From the IMG/VR virus record IMGVR_UViG_3300037516_000150, positions 1 to 38,783 of that record: 38,783 bases of DNA; one strand, 5' to 3'. The DNA is from a virus. Under the pieces are notes generated by a model. That model was given only the letters and a program-made list of their open reading frames with translations. It was not told where the DNA came from and did not search any database. This document shows, one piece after another, positions 1 through 9,132 of the stretch; positions within the stretch are counted from its first letter, which is position 1; every line of letters begins with the position of its first letter. A program made the translations under genes and the position numbers.

Positions 1-119
1 CTGGGATTGGAACTATGTCTTCTGTGGTTCCATAAATGAAACCAACGCTATATGTGGCTCGTGAACGAACATCACCAACAATTGTGTAAGCGTTTTCAAC
101 ATCGGTCAAATCATAATAC
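1..119. repeat. Left copy of terminal overlap (119 bp)
   Basis: The first 119 bases recur at 38665-38783 with two substitutions, at positions 20 (T here, C there) and 44 (A here, T there). One is silent and one changes Val to Asp in the giant virion protein, whose frame is unbroken across the join. This is best read as the overlap of a circular or circularly permuted assembly, with the differences reflecting strain variation. A true direct terminal repeat is less likely because its copies should be identical. Confidence 0.9.
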
Positions 120-2605
120 TCTGATTCCAAAGTTTGACGAATAGCATCAGATTCAGCACCATCAGGAAGTTCATCAATAGCCGTTCGTAGTTCTTTCATA
201 CGGTTATTAATAACACGAATTTCTCGTGCCTGTGCTTGTCCTCGTGCATTAAGAATCTTTTCAGCAAACCATTCAGGCGACTTGCTGTCCAGCAACACAG
301 GATTATGATTCGGGTACATGCTTATATACATTTCACGCAACTCCTGAGTTGCGGCATACCTATCTGGATTATCTAAAGCGCTTCTAAGTGTGGCTACTTC
401 ATCAACCATCGCTTGATGCGCCATAGCAAACTCGCCACGCAAAGCCGCATCCCTAGTTGAAGCATAAGAAGATGCTTCAGCCAAACGAAGAACAGTTTCA
501 TCCAACCGCCTCTTAGTTTTAGCAATCTGACTGGTAGTCAAAACATGTGCCTTGCGTTGACCAGTCAAAAAATCTTTAGCAGTTTTAATTTGTAGTTCAG
601 CATAACCTTTAGCCATAGAAACATTGGTTGAAAGTTTGCCACGCAAAGTTGTTTGAGTCAACTTTAAACTTGCATGAATGTTCGTCAACCTAGAAACAAG
701 TTGCTCATCAGGAATACTTGTTTTTAACATCGGTTTTATAATGTCTGAACCAAAATCCATAGCCCGTCTAGCAAACGCCTCACGACCCTTAGCCCGTGAC
801 ATAGATGCAGCATACGAGTCAGCCACCTTCACAAAATCTGTTTCAAACCAATCAAATATTTCGTTTTCAGGGACACCTTCTTTGCGCAAATAATCTCTAA
901 AGATAGTGTTGATTTCGTCAATTGTCCCCGTCACAATTTGTTTACCAAAGAACTCGCTGGAAACAGTTTGACCTGTATCAGCATCAACATATGGCGCACG
1001 CAACTTACGGAACATAATTGGACTATTAGGGTCAGTTAAATCCTTAGTGTTTATATCTCCTGTGCGATATAACTTGTTTGAAAGAGACTGACCTTTTTCG
1101 CTCATCATCCATTCTTTTGCATTACGGCTTAAAGAGTGATGAATATAGTCATCAATAAAACCAATCTCACGGTTGTTTGTGCCGAAATCGGCAGCAAACT
1201 TTTTAGCACCCTGATTAACATTGGTACGAATACCATCCTGCCAAGCCTTAACATCCAAAGCCAACTGTTTCAATTCATCAGAAATGTTGCTAGAAGCAAT
1301 ATCGGATGCAGACATCTCAATATATTTATAAAGATTCTTAGCCTCAGGGTCTGTAACAACACCGACAACACCCTTTACACGGTTTCTAAATCCGACACCA
1401 GCAAGTTCCCGCTGGCGATTAGCCAATCCAGACAACTCTTTTTGCCAACTAGCATGTGCCACGGCACTTGCGCCCTTGGCATATTTACTTGCAGTGAACT
1501 CAACCAACGGTCTGATAACGGTGTCATAATTAACACCAGAGTTTCTTCCAGCCCGTGCAGCAACCAAAGCCTTCTGATACTTTGGTGTTAAACCCATACC
1601 AATTTCTGTCAAAACTTTTGACTTACCACCAAGAACAACATCTCCAATACCTGCACGCAACGCTCCACCAGTTTTCATCCAAGCAGTCTCAACAGCACCA
1701 GTATTAGGAACAACCCTGCCAGCAAAACGCAAACCAATAGAAACATTTTCTGCTGCCCGCACTTCCTTCGGAATAGCGGCAACACCATAACGGATTATAC
1801 GGTCAAGAACACCAGCCTCAGCGAGGACAGGATACTTGGTAATCATTTCCTTAGTCCCGAACTCCAGTGAGAGCGCTACACGACCTGCACGACCCATGTT
1901 TGCTGTAGCACCAACACCAACATAAGTTAACGGGTCGGACGCAATGCTTGAGGCAAGACCCAAAGCCATATCAAGTTTTGCATTACCACTTGTAATTTGG
2001 TCTGGACCAGAACCATAAAGTTGCCAATTCTTATTGTCAACACGATTCAACCAACCTTGAAAAGTTGGTTTCTTAAAAACATATTCATTATCATAATAAT
2101 CTTGGTTATAATCAATAACATCAAAAACTGGTTTAAGTATTTTTCCTTCAATAATCGCACTAGCATCCATTGCTGTAGCCTGAACACCACGACCAATAGT
2201 AGCGGAACCAGCAATAATCTGTTTAATACCTTGCTGCTCAGTACCCCATTCAAGACCAGCCATGACTGGTTTGCCAACAGTTTTTAACGCACCAACAATA
2301 TTGCCCCACGCACTAGGAGCATCCTTGCCACGCTCAGTAATACCAAGAATATTGTTAACAAGTTCCTTTTGTTTTGCTGCATCATTTCTCAACTTAGGGT
2401 CATTAACAACTCTAGATACGGCACGATACTTGGCGTTAGTTAAATCGCTTGAGCCTTCTACACCAACCGCTGGTTTAACATCAGGTAAACTTGGACCCAT
2501 CGTAGGTTTGGCACTAGGAGTAAGACCAAATGTTTTTGCTATCGGTGAAACAGCCCCCTTGGAGGGGGTGACAGGCTTCGCAACAATGCCCTTTTTAATC
2601 ACCAT
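1..2605 (-). CDS. Giant internal virion/ejection protein, N-terminal 868 residues (continues at the other window end)
   Basis: Open from an ATG at 2605 down to base 1 with no stop (868 codons plus one base). The frame continues exactly into the gene at 38664-35894, giving a protein of about 1,791 residues. The N-terminus is low-complexity (Lys, Pro and Thr rich). It is followed by long Ala/Gly-rich and charged helical stretches, with a hydrophobic run around residues 240-260 (MALGLASSIASDPLTYVGVG). I see no catalytic motif. In podoviruses, proteins of this size downstream of the tail nozzle gene are usually internal core proteins ejected with the DNA; that role is inferred from size and position. 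It follows the 340-residue gene after a 20-base gap. The ATG is followed directly by GTG, so the start could be one codon later. Confidence 0.85.
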   Translation of the reverse strand, partial: MVIKKGIVAKPVTPSKGAVSPIAKTFGLTPSAKPTMGPSLPDVKPAVGVEGSSDLTNAKYRAVSRVVNDPKLRNDAAKQKELVNNILGITERGKDAPSAWGNIVGALKTVGKPVMAGLEWGTEQQGIKQIIAGSATIGRGVQATAMDASAIIEGKILKPVFDVIDYNQDYYDNEYVFKKPTFQGWLNRVDNKNWQLYGSGPDQITSGNAKLDMALGLASSIASDPLTYVGVGATANMGRAGRVALSLEFGTKEMITKYPVLAEAGVLDRIIRYGVAAIPKEVRAAENVSIGLRFAGRVVPNTGAVETAWMKTGGALRAGIGDVVLGGKSKVLTEIGMGLTPKYQKALVAARAGRNSGVNYDTVIRPLVEFTASKYAKGASAVAHASWQKELSGLANRQRELAGVGFRNRVKGVVGVVTDPEAKNLYKYIEMSASDIASSNISDELKQLALDVKAWQDGIRTNVNQGAKKFAADFGTNNREIGFIDDYIHHSLSRNAKEWMMSEKGQSLSNKLYRTGDINTKDLTDPNSPIMFRKLRAPYVDADTGQTVSSEFFGKQIVTGTIDEINTIFRDYLRKEGVPENEIFDWFETDFVKVADSYAASMSRAKGREAFARRAMDFGSDIIKPMLKTSIPDEQLVSRLTNIHASLKLTQTTLRGKLSTNVSMAKGYAELQIKTAKDFLTGQRKAHVLTTSQIAKTKRRLDETVLRLAEASSYASTRDAALRGEFAMAHQAMVDEVATLRSALDNPDRYAATQELREMYISMYPNHNPVLLDSKSPEWFAEKILNARGQAQAREIRVINNRMKELRTAIDELPDGAESDAIRQTLESEYYDLTDVENAYTIVGDVRSRATYSVGFIYGTTEDIVPIP

Positions 2606-2625
2606 ATATAAATAGTAAACCTGTT

Positions 2626-3648
2626 CTACTTATAGATTTCAGGTTTTGGTTTCGGCTTAGGTTTCGGCTTAGGTTTAGGGGTAGGGGTAGGGGTGGTTTT
2701 CTTTGCTGGGACCACAACCTTCTGAGTTGCGTCTACACGAGCCTGACGAGCCGCTTCTTCCGCCAAAGCCCTGCTTTGAGCAAACCTAGCCAACTCATCA
2801 GCCAAAGACTTATCAATCTTCGCTTGCTCAGTTTTTTGTTTTTCAGGCAACGCCACATCACGGACATAAGAACCATAACCAGAAGTCAAAGCATTAAGAG
2901 CATCCATACCAGTTTTAGCAGCCTCAGCCTCACTAGCCAAATTCTGTTGAGAAAAAGAACTCAACAACCTAGCCAACTCATCCTGTTGAGTATTAGCAGT
3001 ATCCACTGCCGCCGTACCAGCCCCTTGTCCACGCAAAGCAGCAAGCAACGGACTTTCACCAGCAAGAGCAGGACCAGCCAATTGAACATTACTGTAAGCC
3101 GTGCTAGGAGTTTGCTTTTCGGCAAACTCTGCCAAAACTTTATTAATATCTCCACCAGCAGAAGCAACCAACTTATTCAACTCATCAGTAGCAGCAGTTT
3201 GCTCACCTTGAGCAAAACCTGCTTGAGTTTCATACTTGCCAGAAATACGGTCCAAAGTTTGTTGCAACTCTTGCATAGGGGTAATCACAGTACGATTATC
3301 CTTTGAACCACCCTTACCTTTATCCTTATCCTTAAATTGGTCACTATAAGGTATTAATTCCCTGACAGAACCAGCAGGAGCCTCAGGATAAACTTGACCA
3401 GAAACATTAAGACCTGTAGTAGGTTCACCAATAACTGTACCCTTAGGCAACATTTTTTCACTAGTAGGTGAACCCTGTTCACTATAAACAGGTACACGCT
3501 CTTTAAAAGATTTTTGTTGAGTTTTCAAACCTGCAAGCCGTGCCTCATTTTCTGCGGCAGTTTTTTCCATAAACTTAACCATTATAATTGCTTGGTCGGC
3601 AGCATTACTGTTTTCAACTTTTCCAGTTTGAGGATTAAACCTAGCCAT
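2626..3648 (-). CDS. Probable internal virion protein with Pro-Lys tail (340 aa)
   Basis: A 340-residue protein, Ala/Gln/Lys rich and predicted largely helical, with no recognised enzyme motif. The C-terminus is a striking low-complexity tail of alternating Thr-Pro and then Lys-Pro dipeptides before PEIYK. Such PK tails are extended, basic and likely nucleic-acid or surface binding. The ATG at 3648 overlaps the last base of the previous gene's stop (TAATG), so translation is coupled. Lying between the nozzle gene and the giant virion protein gene, it probably belongs to the ejected internal core, like the middle members of podovirus ejection-protein trios. Function is inferred from position only. 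Confidence 0.8.
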   Translation of the reverse strand: MARFNPQTGKVENSNAADQAIIMVKFMEKTAAENEARLAGLKTQQKSFKERVPVYSEQGSPTSEKMLPKGTVIGEPTTGLNVSGQVYPEAPAGSVRELIPYSDQFKDKDKGKGGSKDNRTVITPMQELQQTLDRISGKYETQAGFAQGEQTAATDELNKLVASAGGDINKVLAEFAEKQTPSTAYSNVQLAGPALAGESPLLAALRGQGAGTAAVDTANTQQDELARLLSSFSQQNLASEAEAAKTGMDALNALTSGYGSYVRDVALPEKQKTEQAKIDKSLADELARFAQSRALAEEAARQARVDATQKVVVPAKKTTPTPTPKPKPKPKPKPKPEIYK

Positions 3649-4079
3649 TAGTAACTCCCCAAATCTTTAAGACCCAAAGCAGTTTGCAAAATTTCATTTT
3701 GCTTCAACCGATTTTGTTCAGCAATATAAGTTTCTAACTCACTCTGATTATCACCCTCAGCCAAAGCAATCTTATTTAACTCCTCCGCCAAAGAAATTTG
3801 CGCACCACCAACATCCTTTTGCAAATCAGCCGCATACTTCTCCAAACCTGATTGCTGAATACCGCTGGTTACATTAGGACCAGCCAAACCACGCTGCCCA
3901 AAAGACGCTGCAAAACCTTGAAATCCTTCAAGACCTTTCTGTTTGATGTCCGCAATATTGCGGTCACCACGCAACTGTCCAAGCAACTTAGATTGCTCGT
4001 TAGCCAATGTACGCTTCTTACTAGAAGCCTTCTTGGTATCTATATTATATTCGTATTGACCTAGGAATGGTGCAGCCAT
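3648..4079 (-). CDS. Probable internal virion protein (143 aa)
   Basis: A 143-residue protein starting MAAPFLGQYEYNIDTKKASS. It is rich in Gln, Leu, Ala and Gly, with long helical segments (EELNKIALAEGDNQ, AEQNRLKQNEILQTALG). No domain is recognised. The start is supported by an AAAGAGGT ribosome site just upstream, and it overlaps the next gene by one base. Its place directly after the tail nozzle and before two larger helical proteins suggests the smallest member of a three-part internal core/ejection set. Confidence 0.75.
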   Translation of the reverse strand: MAAPFLGQYEYNIDTKKASSKKRTLANEQSKLLGQLRGDRNIADIKQKGLEGFQGFAASFGQRGLAGPNVTSGIQQSGLEKYAADLQKDVGGAQISLAEELNKIALAEGDNQSELETYIAEQNRLKQNEILQTALGLKDLGSY

Positions 4080-4082
4080 AAT

Positions 4083-4229
4083 TTACCTCTTTGGATTACT
4101 TTGTTCTTCAAGTTTTTTGATAGACATTTCAATGCGTTGTAGTTCCTCTTGTAAACTGGTAAAGATAAGTTGTAACGCATCTTTATCAGAACCAGCCAGC
4201 ACGGACAGAAAGGGTGTTTGCCAAGCCAT
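4083..4229 (-). CDS. Small coiled-coil protein (48 aa)
   Basis: A 48-codon frame fills the gap between the nozzle gene (ends 4232) and the 143-residue gene (starts 4079). It begins MAWQTPFLSVLAGSDKDALQ after an AAAGGAT ribosome site. The second half is a charged helix (LQEELQRIEMSIKKLEEQ) with heptad spacing that could form a coiled coil. Tight packing, 2-3 base gaps on both sides and a good ribosome site support a real gene. Function unknown; a virion assembly role is inferred from neighbours. Confidence 0.75.
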   Translation of the reverse strand: MAWQTPFLSVLAGSDKDALQLIFTSLQEELQRIEMSIKKLEEQSNPKR

Positions 4230-4231
4230 AA

Positions 4232-5848
4232 TTATCCTTTAACCCTTCGGGCTTGATACTTCAAGCCGATACTGTTAATACCCCATCTTTGTGCCGCAGG
4301 TCCAACAAACTCTAATTGGATGGAGCGTGCCAAACCAAGATTGCGTCCAATAACAACAGTTGAACTGGCTGCACCCGTGGACCAATTTTGACCCCAGTTA
4401 CCTGAACCCCAAATCAAAGTATTTGTGGTTGGTGTTTGATTTAGGTTGAAAGTTTTTCTTTCGTTACCTTCACCTTCAGCAAAATCGTGATAAACATTTA
4501 CAGTTATATCCTGTGATGTTGCTGATTCTTTGACAACAAAATCTGGTCTGCGAAACATTTTCTTTTGCATATAAGACCCGCCATCAAACCAGCGTGTTTT
4601 ATAATAACTGGTAAACGCAACATCGGTACCAGAAATATTGTCATAATCATTATTATAAAGGTCAACCTTCATAACATAAGGTTGTGTCGGGTGACACATC
4701 AAACGATATTCGTTATTTGATGAATCTGACCATTCGCAACCAGAAACCAAACCATAACTATCGGATGTTTGGAATCTTGTAAAAACACCGCCACGAACAG
4801 ACGGGTCAAAAATGAAGTTTGTTGTAGCCACACTCGCAGGAGATACCGTAGAATATGGAACACTTAGCCACACACGCCGACCAATCCAACTAACAGTAAT
4901 GGCATTACCAGCAGAAGCATTTATATATCCCAAGTCAATTGCTGGACGGATTTGTTCAAACATATCTTGAATAGTTGAACCATTATAATAGTATAAACCC
5001 TTACCGTTGGAATACCAATAAACACCACTTTCTGTTTGAGCAAGAGCATGATGACTGAAGCATCCAATTCTGTTTGTTAATTCAACAATACGAAAGTTGC
5101 TGTTTGTGTAACCAAACAGCACATAAATTGCTGACGGTTTAAAAATAACCAGTTGACCATTAACAACAGCCAAACCAGTAATACCCTGTCCACCGCCATT
5201 AATATCAAAGAAATGTGTTGCATCAAAGTTATCAGGAACATTTTCTAAAGAATAACGCAAACGATTAGGATATAAAACACCAGCCTCGCTGGTGTTTGCC
5301 ACAAACATTTTATTGGCATGGACAATAGCATGTTCGCTGGTAGGCATCTTGTTGCTACCATCTGCCGTAGATTGCCAAGCATTAGGGTTGGTTCCACTAG
5401 GTGTCAAAACTGTTGCATAAGTAGCACCATCGTTCCAAACATAACTACCAGTACCGCCAGCACCAGTGACCATATACATTTTTGTTCCCCACTGCGCCAT
5501 ACAAGCACCATGAGAACTGGTTGATACCACATCAACACCAGCAGAAGATTCCAAAACAGTAAAGTTGCTTCCAGTGGATTTATAAACTTTATTATTATTT
5601 GTTAAAAACAAATAATTAGTAGAACCCTTAAAAGGATACAACTTTTCAGGATGCCAAGTACCACCAACAGGAACAGCAGTTGTATTTAATCGGCGTTGAG
5701 CGCCACGACTAAAAACACCACCCCGTGGGTCAATTTCAACATTCAACATGTCAGGAGACTCAAACGAAGACAACTGAAACTGGTCAGCACGATAATTTAT
5801 ACCGCCAGTAAAATCGCTCAGTTCCGTTATGTTTAAGCCGCCAGCCAT
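4232..5848 (-). CDS. Tail nozzle / tail tubular protein B-like (538 aa)
   Basis: A 538-residue protein opening with the pattern DFTGGINYRADQFQL followed by ESPDMLNVEIDPRGG, characteristic of phage tail proteins that build the nozzle under the portal and adaptor rings. The rest is beta-rich, with repeated aromatic/Gly segments as in a propeller (W..K..YPFKGSTNYLFLTNNNKVY, GVYWYSNGKGLYYYNG). Length is reasonable for this class. It follows the adaptor gene by 6 bases. It probably forms the distal hexameric nozzle of a short tail. Recognised by sequence pattern and position. Confidence 0.85.
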   Translation of the reverse strand: MAGGLNITELSDFTGGINYRADQFQLSSFESPDMLNVEIDPRGGVFSRGAQRRLNTTAVPVGGTWHPEKLYPFKGSTNYLFLTNNNKVYKSTGSNFTVLESSAGVDVVSTSSHGACMAQWGTKMYMVTGAGGTGSYVWNDGATYATVLTPSGTNPNAWQSTADGSNKMPTSEHAIVHANKMFVANTSEAGVLYPNRLRYSLENVPDNFDATHFFDINGGGQGITGLAVVNGQLVIFKPSAIYVLFGYTNSNFRIVELTNRIGCFSHHALAQTESGVYWYSNGKGLYYYNGSTIQDMFEQIRPAIDLGYINASAGNAITVSWIGRRVWLSVPYSTVSPASVATTNFIFDPSVRGGVFTRFQTSDSYGLVSGCEWSDSSNNEYRLMCHPTQPYVMKVDLYNNDYDNISGTDVAFTSYYKTRWFDGGSYMQKKMFRRPDFVVKESATSQDITVNVYHDFAEGEGNERKTFNLNQTPTTNTLIWGSGNWGQNWSTGAASSTVVIGRNLGLARSIQLEFVGPAAQRWGINSIGLKYQARRVKG

Positions 5849-5854
5849 AATAAC

Positions 5855-6571
5855 CTAAGCGTTATCTTGCAAATTACGACCCATGTTAAGCATCCAACCA
5901 TTAAAGGTAGGACGACCAGTAGTCTTACCTGCGGAAAGACGCATATGAGCATGGCTAGTAGGTTTCATAATTGCTGTCCGAGCCAACGAAACACCCTCAT
6001 CAAAAGAACGCTTATACTCACCAGCCATAGAAGTGTCCTCAAGACGCTGATACACACGACTACAAGCATAATAAACTAACGAAAAATGTAAACTTGGTGC
6101 AGCATCAACAACATCATCCTCACCAATCCAATCGGTAGGCTCACGATAAGCACGAACAGTTAAAGTTCGTGCAGACTCAGGTTTAGGGAAAAGATGAATA
6201 CTTCCCTCCCATACCGCATAAAACAATGGGTCGCCACTCGTGTCATACGAACCAATATAGGTTCGCTCAGCCTCATCATAACCCACCATGTCCAACCTGA
6301 AACCAACACCACTAGGGTCAACAATGGAAACAACCTCACTGATAGGGTCGCTCGTAAAACTAGAAATTCGGTAAGATTTTTGTTCAGCAACAGTATTAAA
6401 AGTAAATGACTTCTCAAGAAAATTCCAACGCTTCTCAAGGTCCAAAATACGGTAATAGCCGTCACGAATATAAAGATTCAACAAAGAATCTGGCAAATCA
6501 TCAACATCAAGGTCAGTAATATCACGGACTGTTTGACGCAACTCCGTTGCCGTCATAGTCTGATAAGCCAT
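5855..6571 (-). CDS. Head-to-tail adaptor (connector) protein (238 aa)
   Basis: A 238-residue protein starting MAYQTMTATELRQTVRDITDLD. The N-terminal helix, a leucine/aspartate-rich segment (DLPDSLLNLYIRDGYYRILDLEKRWNFLE) and a following beta region ending in a conserved YREPTDWIG-type stretch are typical of phage adaptor proteins (T7 tail tubular A / gp6-like). It would dock under the portal dodecamer and receive the nozzle. Order portal, scaffold, coat, small proteins, adaptor, nozzle supports this. Its ATG shares one base with the preceding stop codon. Confidence 0.8.
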   Translation of the reverse strand: MAYQTMTATELRQTVRDITDLDVDDLPDSLLNLYIRDGYYRILDLEKRWNFLEKSFTFNTVAEQKSYRISSFTSDPISEVVSIVDPSGVGFRLDMVGYDEAERTYIGSYDTSGDPLFYAVWEGSIHLFPKPESARTLTVRAYREPTDWIGEDDVVDAAPSLHFSLVYYACSRVYQRLEDTSMAGEYKRSFDEGVSLARTAIMKPTSHAHMRLSAGKTTGRPTFNGWMLNMGRNLQDNA

Positions 6572-6798
6572 TAGACTTCAACCTTCTGGCTTTTAACACC
6601 CTTCATATGCCCGACACACAGTTCTTGTCCACGCATACGATTAGCCCCACAAGTGTCATCATTACCTGAACATTTGTCTCCACGCCCAAGATAAGGTGCG
6701 GAAGCGGCAGCAAGTTTTGCGCCAGCAACCGCACTCAAACTACTAGAGTTTTGTAGCGTTCCATAATAGGCTTCAGCAGTGACAGAGTTAGTGTTCAT
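6571..6798 (-). CDS. Cys-containing small structural-region protein (75 aa)
   Basis: A 75-residue protein, MNTNSVTAEAYYGTLQNSSS onward, ending with four cysteines and one histidine in the pattern C-x6-C-x10-C-x2-H (DKCSGNDDTCGANRMRGQELCVGH), likely a small zinc site. Similar short proteins with a C-GNDDTC motif occur beside coat/adaptor genes in other phages (from memory). I chose the ATG at 6798 over an upstream TTG at 6804. Possibly a minor capsid or decoration protein; exact role unknown. Confidence 0.75.
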   Translation of the reverse strand: MNTNSVTAEAYYGTLQNSSSLSAVAGAKLAAASAPYLGRGDKCSGNDDTCGANRMRGQELCVGHMKGVKSQKVEV

Positions 6799-6824
6799 CA
6801 CCAATAGGTGATATGTTCCCCAAA

Positions 6825-7304
6825 TTAGTCTTTTTGGTTGCCCATCAACAAGTTCAACAAATTCTTAATATCATTAGGTATCTGTCCGCCAACAGTTTTT
6901 GCACCCATTTGACCAGTTTTTTTCAACTTTTTACCAGCAACCTTAGCAACCTTGGCACCACCCAAAGGCAAAGTAGAAAACAAAAGATTAGCAAGATTAC
7001 CAAGTTGCTGCATATTGCCCTGATTGGGTTTACCCAAATTAAATGCTGAATCGGCACCAAACCATTGACCCAAACCAGTATTAGCCAACGCCTCTACACT
7101 TTTGCCACCTTTAGCAGCATATGCTTGTGTTTGCGGAGCAATACCAAACATATCTTTGCCCATACCCATTGGAGGGACTTCAATGTCTGCTGCTTCTTTA
7201 AATAAACCTTCAGCCTTCGGACCAATAGCCTGAGATTCAATAAACTTTAAAAAAGACCCAATATCAAAACCAGATTTTTTTGCCTTAGGTTTCTTAGCAA
7301 CCAC
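6825..7304 (-). CDS. Basic virion-region protein (159 aa)
   Basis: A 159-residue protein read from a GTG at 7304 (upstream AGGTAGTT resembles a ribosome site). The N-terminus is very basic (VAKKPKAKKSGFDIGSFLKF). The middle is Gly/Met rich, and another basic patch (GGAKVAKVAGKKLKKTGQ) precedes the C-terminus. No domain recognised. It is the third of a run of basic proteins between coat and adaptor genes. It could be a DNA-binding internal head protein; this is inference from charge and place. Confidence 0.7.
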   Translation of the reverse strand: MVAKKPKAKKSGFDIGSFLKFIESQAIGPKAEGLFKEAADIEVPPMGMGKDMFGIAPQTQAYAAKGGKSVEALANTGLGQWFGADSAFNLGKPNQGNMQQLGNLANLLFSTLPLGGAKVAKVAGKKLKKTGQMGAKTVGGQIPNDIKNLLNLLMGNQKD

Positions 7305-7310
7305 AACTAC

Positions 7311-7880
7311 CTACTTAGGCTTATTTTTTTTGACATCCTTGCGAACATTCTTAGCACGATTTTCTCGTGCGTTCAAACGGCGCTTACGGGCATCCTCAGA
7401 GTTACGACCACCAGACTGCTTGTATGCTTCCTGACGCTCTTTACGGCGTGCAGCATCTGCGATTGCTTTAGCCTCATCCGAGTTCTGTCTCGCACCCATA
7501 CCCCTAGCCCTGTTGGTGATACCTCGTGAACGGGCTTCTTCAGCCATTCTAGCACGGACAGTCTTAGCACCTTTAGCAGCCTCATCAGCATAAAACTGTC
7601 TACCGCTAAGTTTGCCCCATTCTTTAATCAACTGTTCTTGACCTTTTTTGGTATCCAACTGTCGTTGACTACGCAACTCTAGTTGACGGGCAGCCTCTTC
7701 GGCTTTACGGCGTGCAGCATCGCCAGATGCAGCAGCCTTCTTCGGCATAGGTGGTTTCTTACCTGCACCACCAGAAGCAGCCTTAGGAGCCTTAGCAGCC
7801 TTCTTGGCACCCTTGCCTACAGCCTTGCGTACAAGGGCGACTCCACCCTTGATGATGTCATCTGCTCCACGCTTTTTCAT
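7311..7880 (-). CDS. Highly basic Ala/Lys/Arg-rich protein (189 aa)
   Basis: A 189-residue, strongly basic protein. The N-terminus has MKKRGADDIIKGGVALVRKA, then a histone-H1-like stretch of Lys-Ala-Pro repeats. A long charged helix follows with many AARRKAEE-like turns and a Lys/Arg-rich end. It shares the GxDDIIK start element with the 74-residue neighbour, suggesting they arose by duplication. The first four bases overlap the previous gene (ATGA). Probable nucleic-acid-binding head protein packaged with or condensing DNA; no enzyme motif. Confidence 0.75.
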   Translation of the reverse strand: MKKRGADDIIKGGVALVRKAVGKGAKKAAKAPKAASGGAGKKPPMPKKAAASGDAARRKAEEAARQLELRSQRQLDTKKGQEQLIKEWGKLSGRQFYADEAAKGAKTVRARMAEEARSRGITNRARGMGARQNSDEAKAIADAARRKERQEAYKQSGGRNSEDARKRRLNARENRAKNVRKDVKKNKPK

Positions 7881-8101
7881 GGTCGTGGTCCACCTTTGTA
7901 ACCTTTGTAAACACCTTTTGAACCGAAACGCTTCTCATGTTGAATGGCTTGGCGTGCAACATTACTTGTTGCTTTAGCCGACTTAACAACACTTTTTCCC
8001 ATACCACGCTGAGTCTTAAAGATTTCTTTTGCAGCCTTGCCACCAATTTTTATGATGTCATCAATGCCACTTAATTGAATTGCGGGCTTCTTAGCAGCCA
8101 T
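7877..8101 (-). CDS. Small basic protein with DDIIK element (74 aa)
   Basis: A 74-residue basic protein: MAAKKPAIQLSGIDDIIKIG, then helices rich in Lys and Ala, ending KGYKGGPRP. The GIDDIIK segment matches GADDIIK in the next gene. It is preceded by a good ribosome site and by a strong hairpin (8126-8153) that separates it from the coat gene. Unknown function; a virion-associated DNA-binding role is plausible. Confidence 0.7.
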   Translation of the reverse strand: MAAKKPAIQLSGIDDIIKIGGKAAKEIFKTQRGMGKSVVKSAKATSNVARQAIQHEKRFGSKGVYKGYKGGPRP

Positions 8102-8125
8102 AATTATTTTCTCCTATATATAAGA

Positions 8126-8153
8126 AATGGTGGGGGATTTCTCCCCCACCATT
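8126..8153 (-). terminator. Strong hairpin after the coat gene (terminator or processing site)
   Basis: In the minus-strand transcript a perfect 12-bp stem (AATGGTGGGGGA with its complement) is closed by a GAAA tetraloop. It lies 22 bases beyond the coat stop codon. A short U-containing run follows but no long U tract, so it may be a weak intrinsic terminator or an RNA-stabilising 3' end. Either would raise coat mRNA relative to downstream genes. Confidence 0.65.
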
Positions 8154-8175
8154 AGCATTTTGTTCCTAAGTGCAA

Positions 8176-9114
8176 TTACGCAGTCTTAGCGGTCAACTTG
8201 CCTTGCTTCTTACGGTTGCGTACAGTCAAGTTACCGTAGCACATGATGAGTGCGTAACGGGCATCCAAGTTTTCTGGACGCACAAACTGTGTCTGCTGGA
8301 ACCATTTGCCAGAGTGACCAACAAGTGTTAGGTACTTGCTGTTGATGAAGAACATGTTCGTTGAAGGACATGCAACATCATAAACAACTGGAGCAGCCTT
8401 GAACAACAGGTTTTGGAAACCAGCATCTGCTGTCTTAGTGTCCGTGTAACGGAGTTGTCCTTGTAGCAACGACTCATACTTTTCAAACAAAGTACGGGTT
8501 GTCAGAATAAGGTCTGGACGGTCATTACCAACAGAAACGCTATTGTAAGCCGTTGCCATTTGCGCTGTAGTCAAAGCACCTGCGGTGTTTTCCTCATATG
8601 AACGCCAGTATTCGTTACCTGCTGTAGCAGAGTTAATTCCACCAACAGTGTTGCCAGTTTCAATCAAGTTGTTAAGACCATTCCAGTCTTTTCCGCTGTT
8701 GCCAGTGCCATCTGCAAAGAACATCGTGTTGAAACCTTCACGCATTGACTCCTCAGCCTGCATGATTTTTGCTTCCAACAAGTTGATGATTTCTGCTTCA
8801 CCATTGTTCTTGGCTTCTTCAATACCGCTGATTGCGATGGATGCAGCATACTGCTTCCATTCGTACTCAGCAGCCGTGATGCCAGTTTGTGCAGTCAAAG
8901 AAATTGGGTCGTAACCTGAGTACGAAGCAACAGTTGAGTTCTGACCGTAGATAAGTGGCTCAACGATTTTTGTGCCACCATTAACCATACGAATACGACC
9001 ATTGGTCATAAGGTGGTTAGTGAGAACACGGTCACTGAACACATTGTCCGTGAGTTGGTCACGGTAGTTTGCGAGCGTTGTTGACAACAGCGCATCAAAG
9101 TTTGGGTTTGACAT
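8176..9114 (-). CDS. Major capsid protein (312 aa)
   Basis: A 312-residue protein following the scaffold gene, with the layout of a compact HK97-fold coat protein. There is an N-terminal helical segment (NFDALLSTTLANYRDQLTDNVF). A mid-region follows with TAAEYEWKQYAASIAISGIEEAKN and LLEAKIMQAEESMREGFNTMFFADGTG, where the long helix and P-domain strands would lie. A C-terminal NLTVRNRKKQGKLTAKTA closes it. Codon choice is unusually regular, as for a highly expressed gene. It starts after AAGGAGAT and ends just before a strong hairpin. Identification rests on order (portal, scaffold, coat), length and recognisable sequence style. Confidence 0.85.
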   Translation of the reverse strand: MSNPNFDALLSTTLANYRDQLTDNVFSDRVLTNHLMTNGRIRMVNGGTKIVEPLIYGQNSTVASYSGYDPISLTAQTGITAAEYEWKQYAASIAISGIEEAKNNGEAEIINLLEAKIMQAEESMREGFNTMFFADGTGNSGKDWNGLNNLIETGNTVGGINSATAGNEYWRSYEENTAGALTTAQMATAYNSVSVGNDRPDLILTTRTLFEKYESLLQGQLRYTDTKTADAGFQNLLFKAAPVVYDVACPSTNMFFINSKYLTLVGHSGKWFQQTQFVRPENLDARYALIMCYGNLTVRNRKKQGKLTAKTA

Positions 9115-9132
9115 TATTATCTCCTTAAAAGA